DNA from: Burkholderiales bacterium | GTDB lineage: Bacteria; Pseudomonadota; Gammaproteobacteria; Burkholderiales; Burkholderiaceae_C | DNA length: 64,000 nucleotides | Assembly (NCBI GenBank): GCA_028864885.1 | Contig: JAGWLR010000001.1 | Span: forward strand, 62,001-126,000 | Reading direction: 5' to 3' | Shown: in pieces, positions 63,510-64,000 of the stretch | Layout of the letters: each line of letters starts with the position of its first letter | Position numbering within the stretch: the first letter of the stretch is position 1 | Notes under the pieces: model-generated | Database searches by the model: none | What the model was told of the DNA's origin: nothing | What the model saw: only the letters and a program-made list of their open reading frames with translations | Made by a program: the position numbers and the translations under genes

Positions 63510-64000
63510 TCACTGTGAGAGAGATGGCAGCATCAGCTCAACGGGTAACCATTCGCGGACGCTGTTGATCAAAGCCAAGCCGGTAGCCTGCGGCAGCTCA
63601 TCCAGGGTGACGACGCGTTCTTTCAGTTTGCCTTGATTGAGCAACGTCTGGCGCATCACCCCCGGCAGCAGGCCGCATGACAAGGGCGGAGTCCACCATT
63701 GTCCGTCGAGTTCAATGGCCACGTTGCCAATCGTGAATTCACTGAGCTCCCCCGCTCGGTTGAACAGCAAGGTGTCGAAAGCCCCCTGCTGTGGCGTGTG
63801 CGGTTGATACGCGTCGCGGCGGGTGGTCTTGTGCCAGATGAATTCATCCGCCAAGGGCATGGGGGTCTGGGCCAGGCCGACTTTGACCGACAGTGGGTTG
63901 GCCGGCAAGGCTGCCGCCTCGACCCGGATGCCGCCATTGGCACTCACCAGCACGCGCACCTTGAAGACGCCTGCAGGATGTTCCCCTTGCAGTTGTGCCA
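63510..64000 (-). CDS. PabBC-like aminodeoxychorismate synthase/lyase, C-terminal class IV aminotransferase-like region (truncated by right window edge)
   Basis: Reading frame stays open to the window edge (...[21 protein letters not shown]); [39 protein letters not shown]. Confidence 0.75.
   Translation of the reverse strand, partial: AQLQGEHPAGVFKVRVLVSANGGIRVEAAALPANPLSVKVGLAQTPMPLADEFIWHKTTRRDAYQPHTPQQGAFDTLLFNRAGELSEFTIGNVAIELDGQWWTPPLSCGLLPGVMRQTLLNQGKLKERVVTLDELPQATGLALINSVREWLPVELMLPSLSQ

Noticed and set aside
1-64000. Mobile element, prophage, defence island or biosynthetic cluster
   Set aside because: No transposase, integrase, phage, restriction-modification, toxin-antitoxin or NRPS/PKS-type ORFs recognised; gene content is core chromosomal

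Overview
The window is a contiguous, chromosomal, high-GC betaproteobacterial segment. Gene order and protein sequences suggest Burkholderiales, probably Comamonadaceae; this placement is inference. It is almost entirely core genome: rlmD (partial), an RlmN-like radical-SAM protein, an AraC regulator divergent from an amidase, phoH/PIN, bcp, alaA-like aminotransferase-hom-thrC-moeA-moaD-moaE, a GGDEF protein, clpB, two PEP-CTERM-type proteins, fumarase, acs, an MHS-family transporter, ilvD, lgt, an nrt-type ABC transporter, tsaD, rpsO-pnp-tpiA-secG, tRNA-Leu(GAG), a complete nuoA-N operon with trailing DUF2818/NUDIX/DUF1178 genes, a BrkB/YihY protein, a CBS protein, aroC, gloA and a truncated pabBC-like gene. 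I saw no CRISPR array, prophage, IS element or integron. The most interesting signals are in non-coding DNA. Upstream of the nitrate-type ABC operon (minus strand) there is a near-consensus sigma54 -24/-12 element. Its predicted start falls next to a 9-bp hairpin with hexaloop AACGGC (A1, G4). A second small hairpin follows with hexaloop AAAGGU (A1, G4), overlapping a strong intrinsic terminator. This is the architecture expected of an ANTAR-protein (NasR/NasT-type) antitermination leader. Other candidates are structured leaders of phoH, rpsO and pnp, a structured terminator between tRNA-Leu and nuoA, and a terminator embedded in the lgt stop region that would serve the opposing nrt operon. 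All coordinates were read by eye; no database search or folding program was run.
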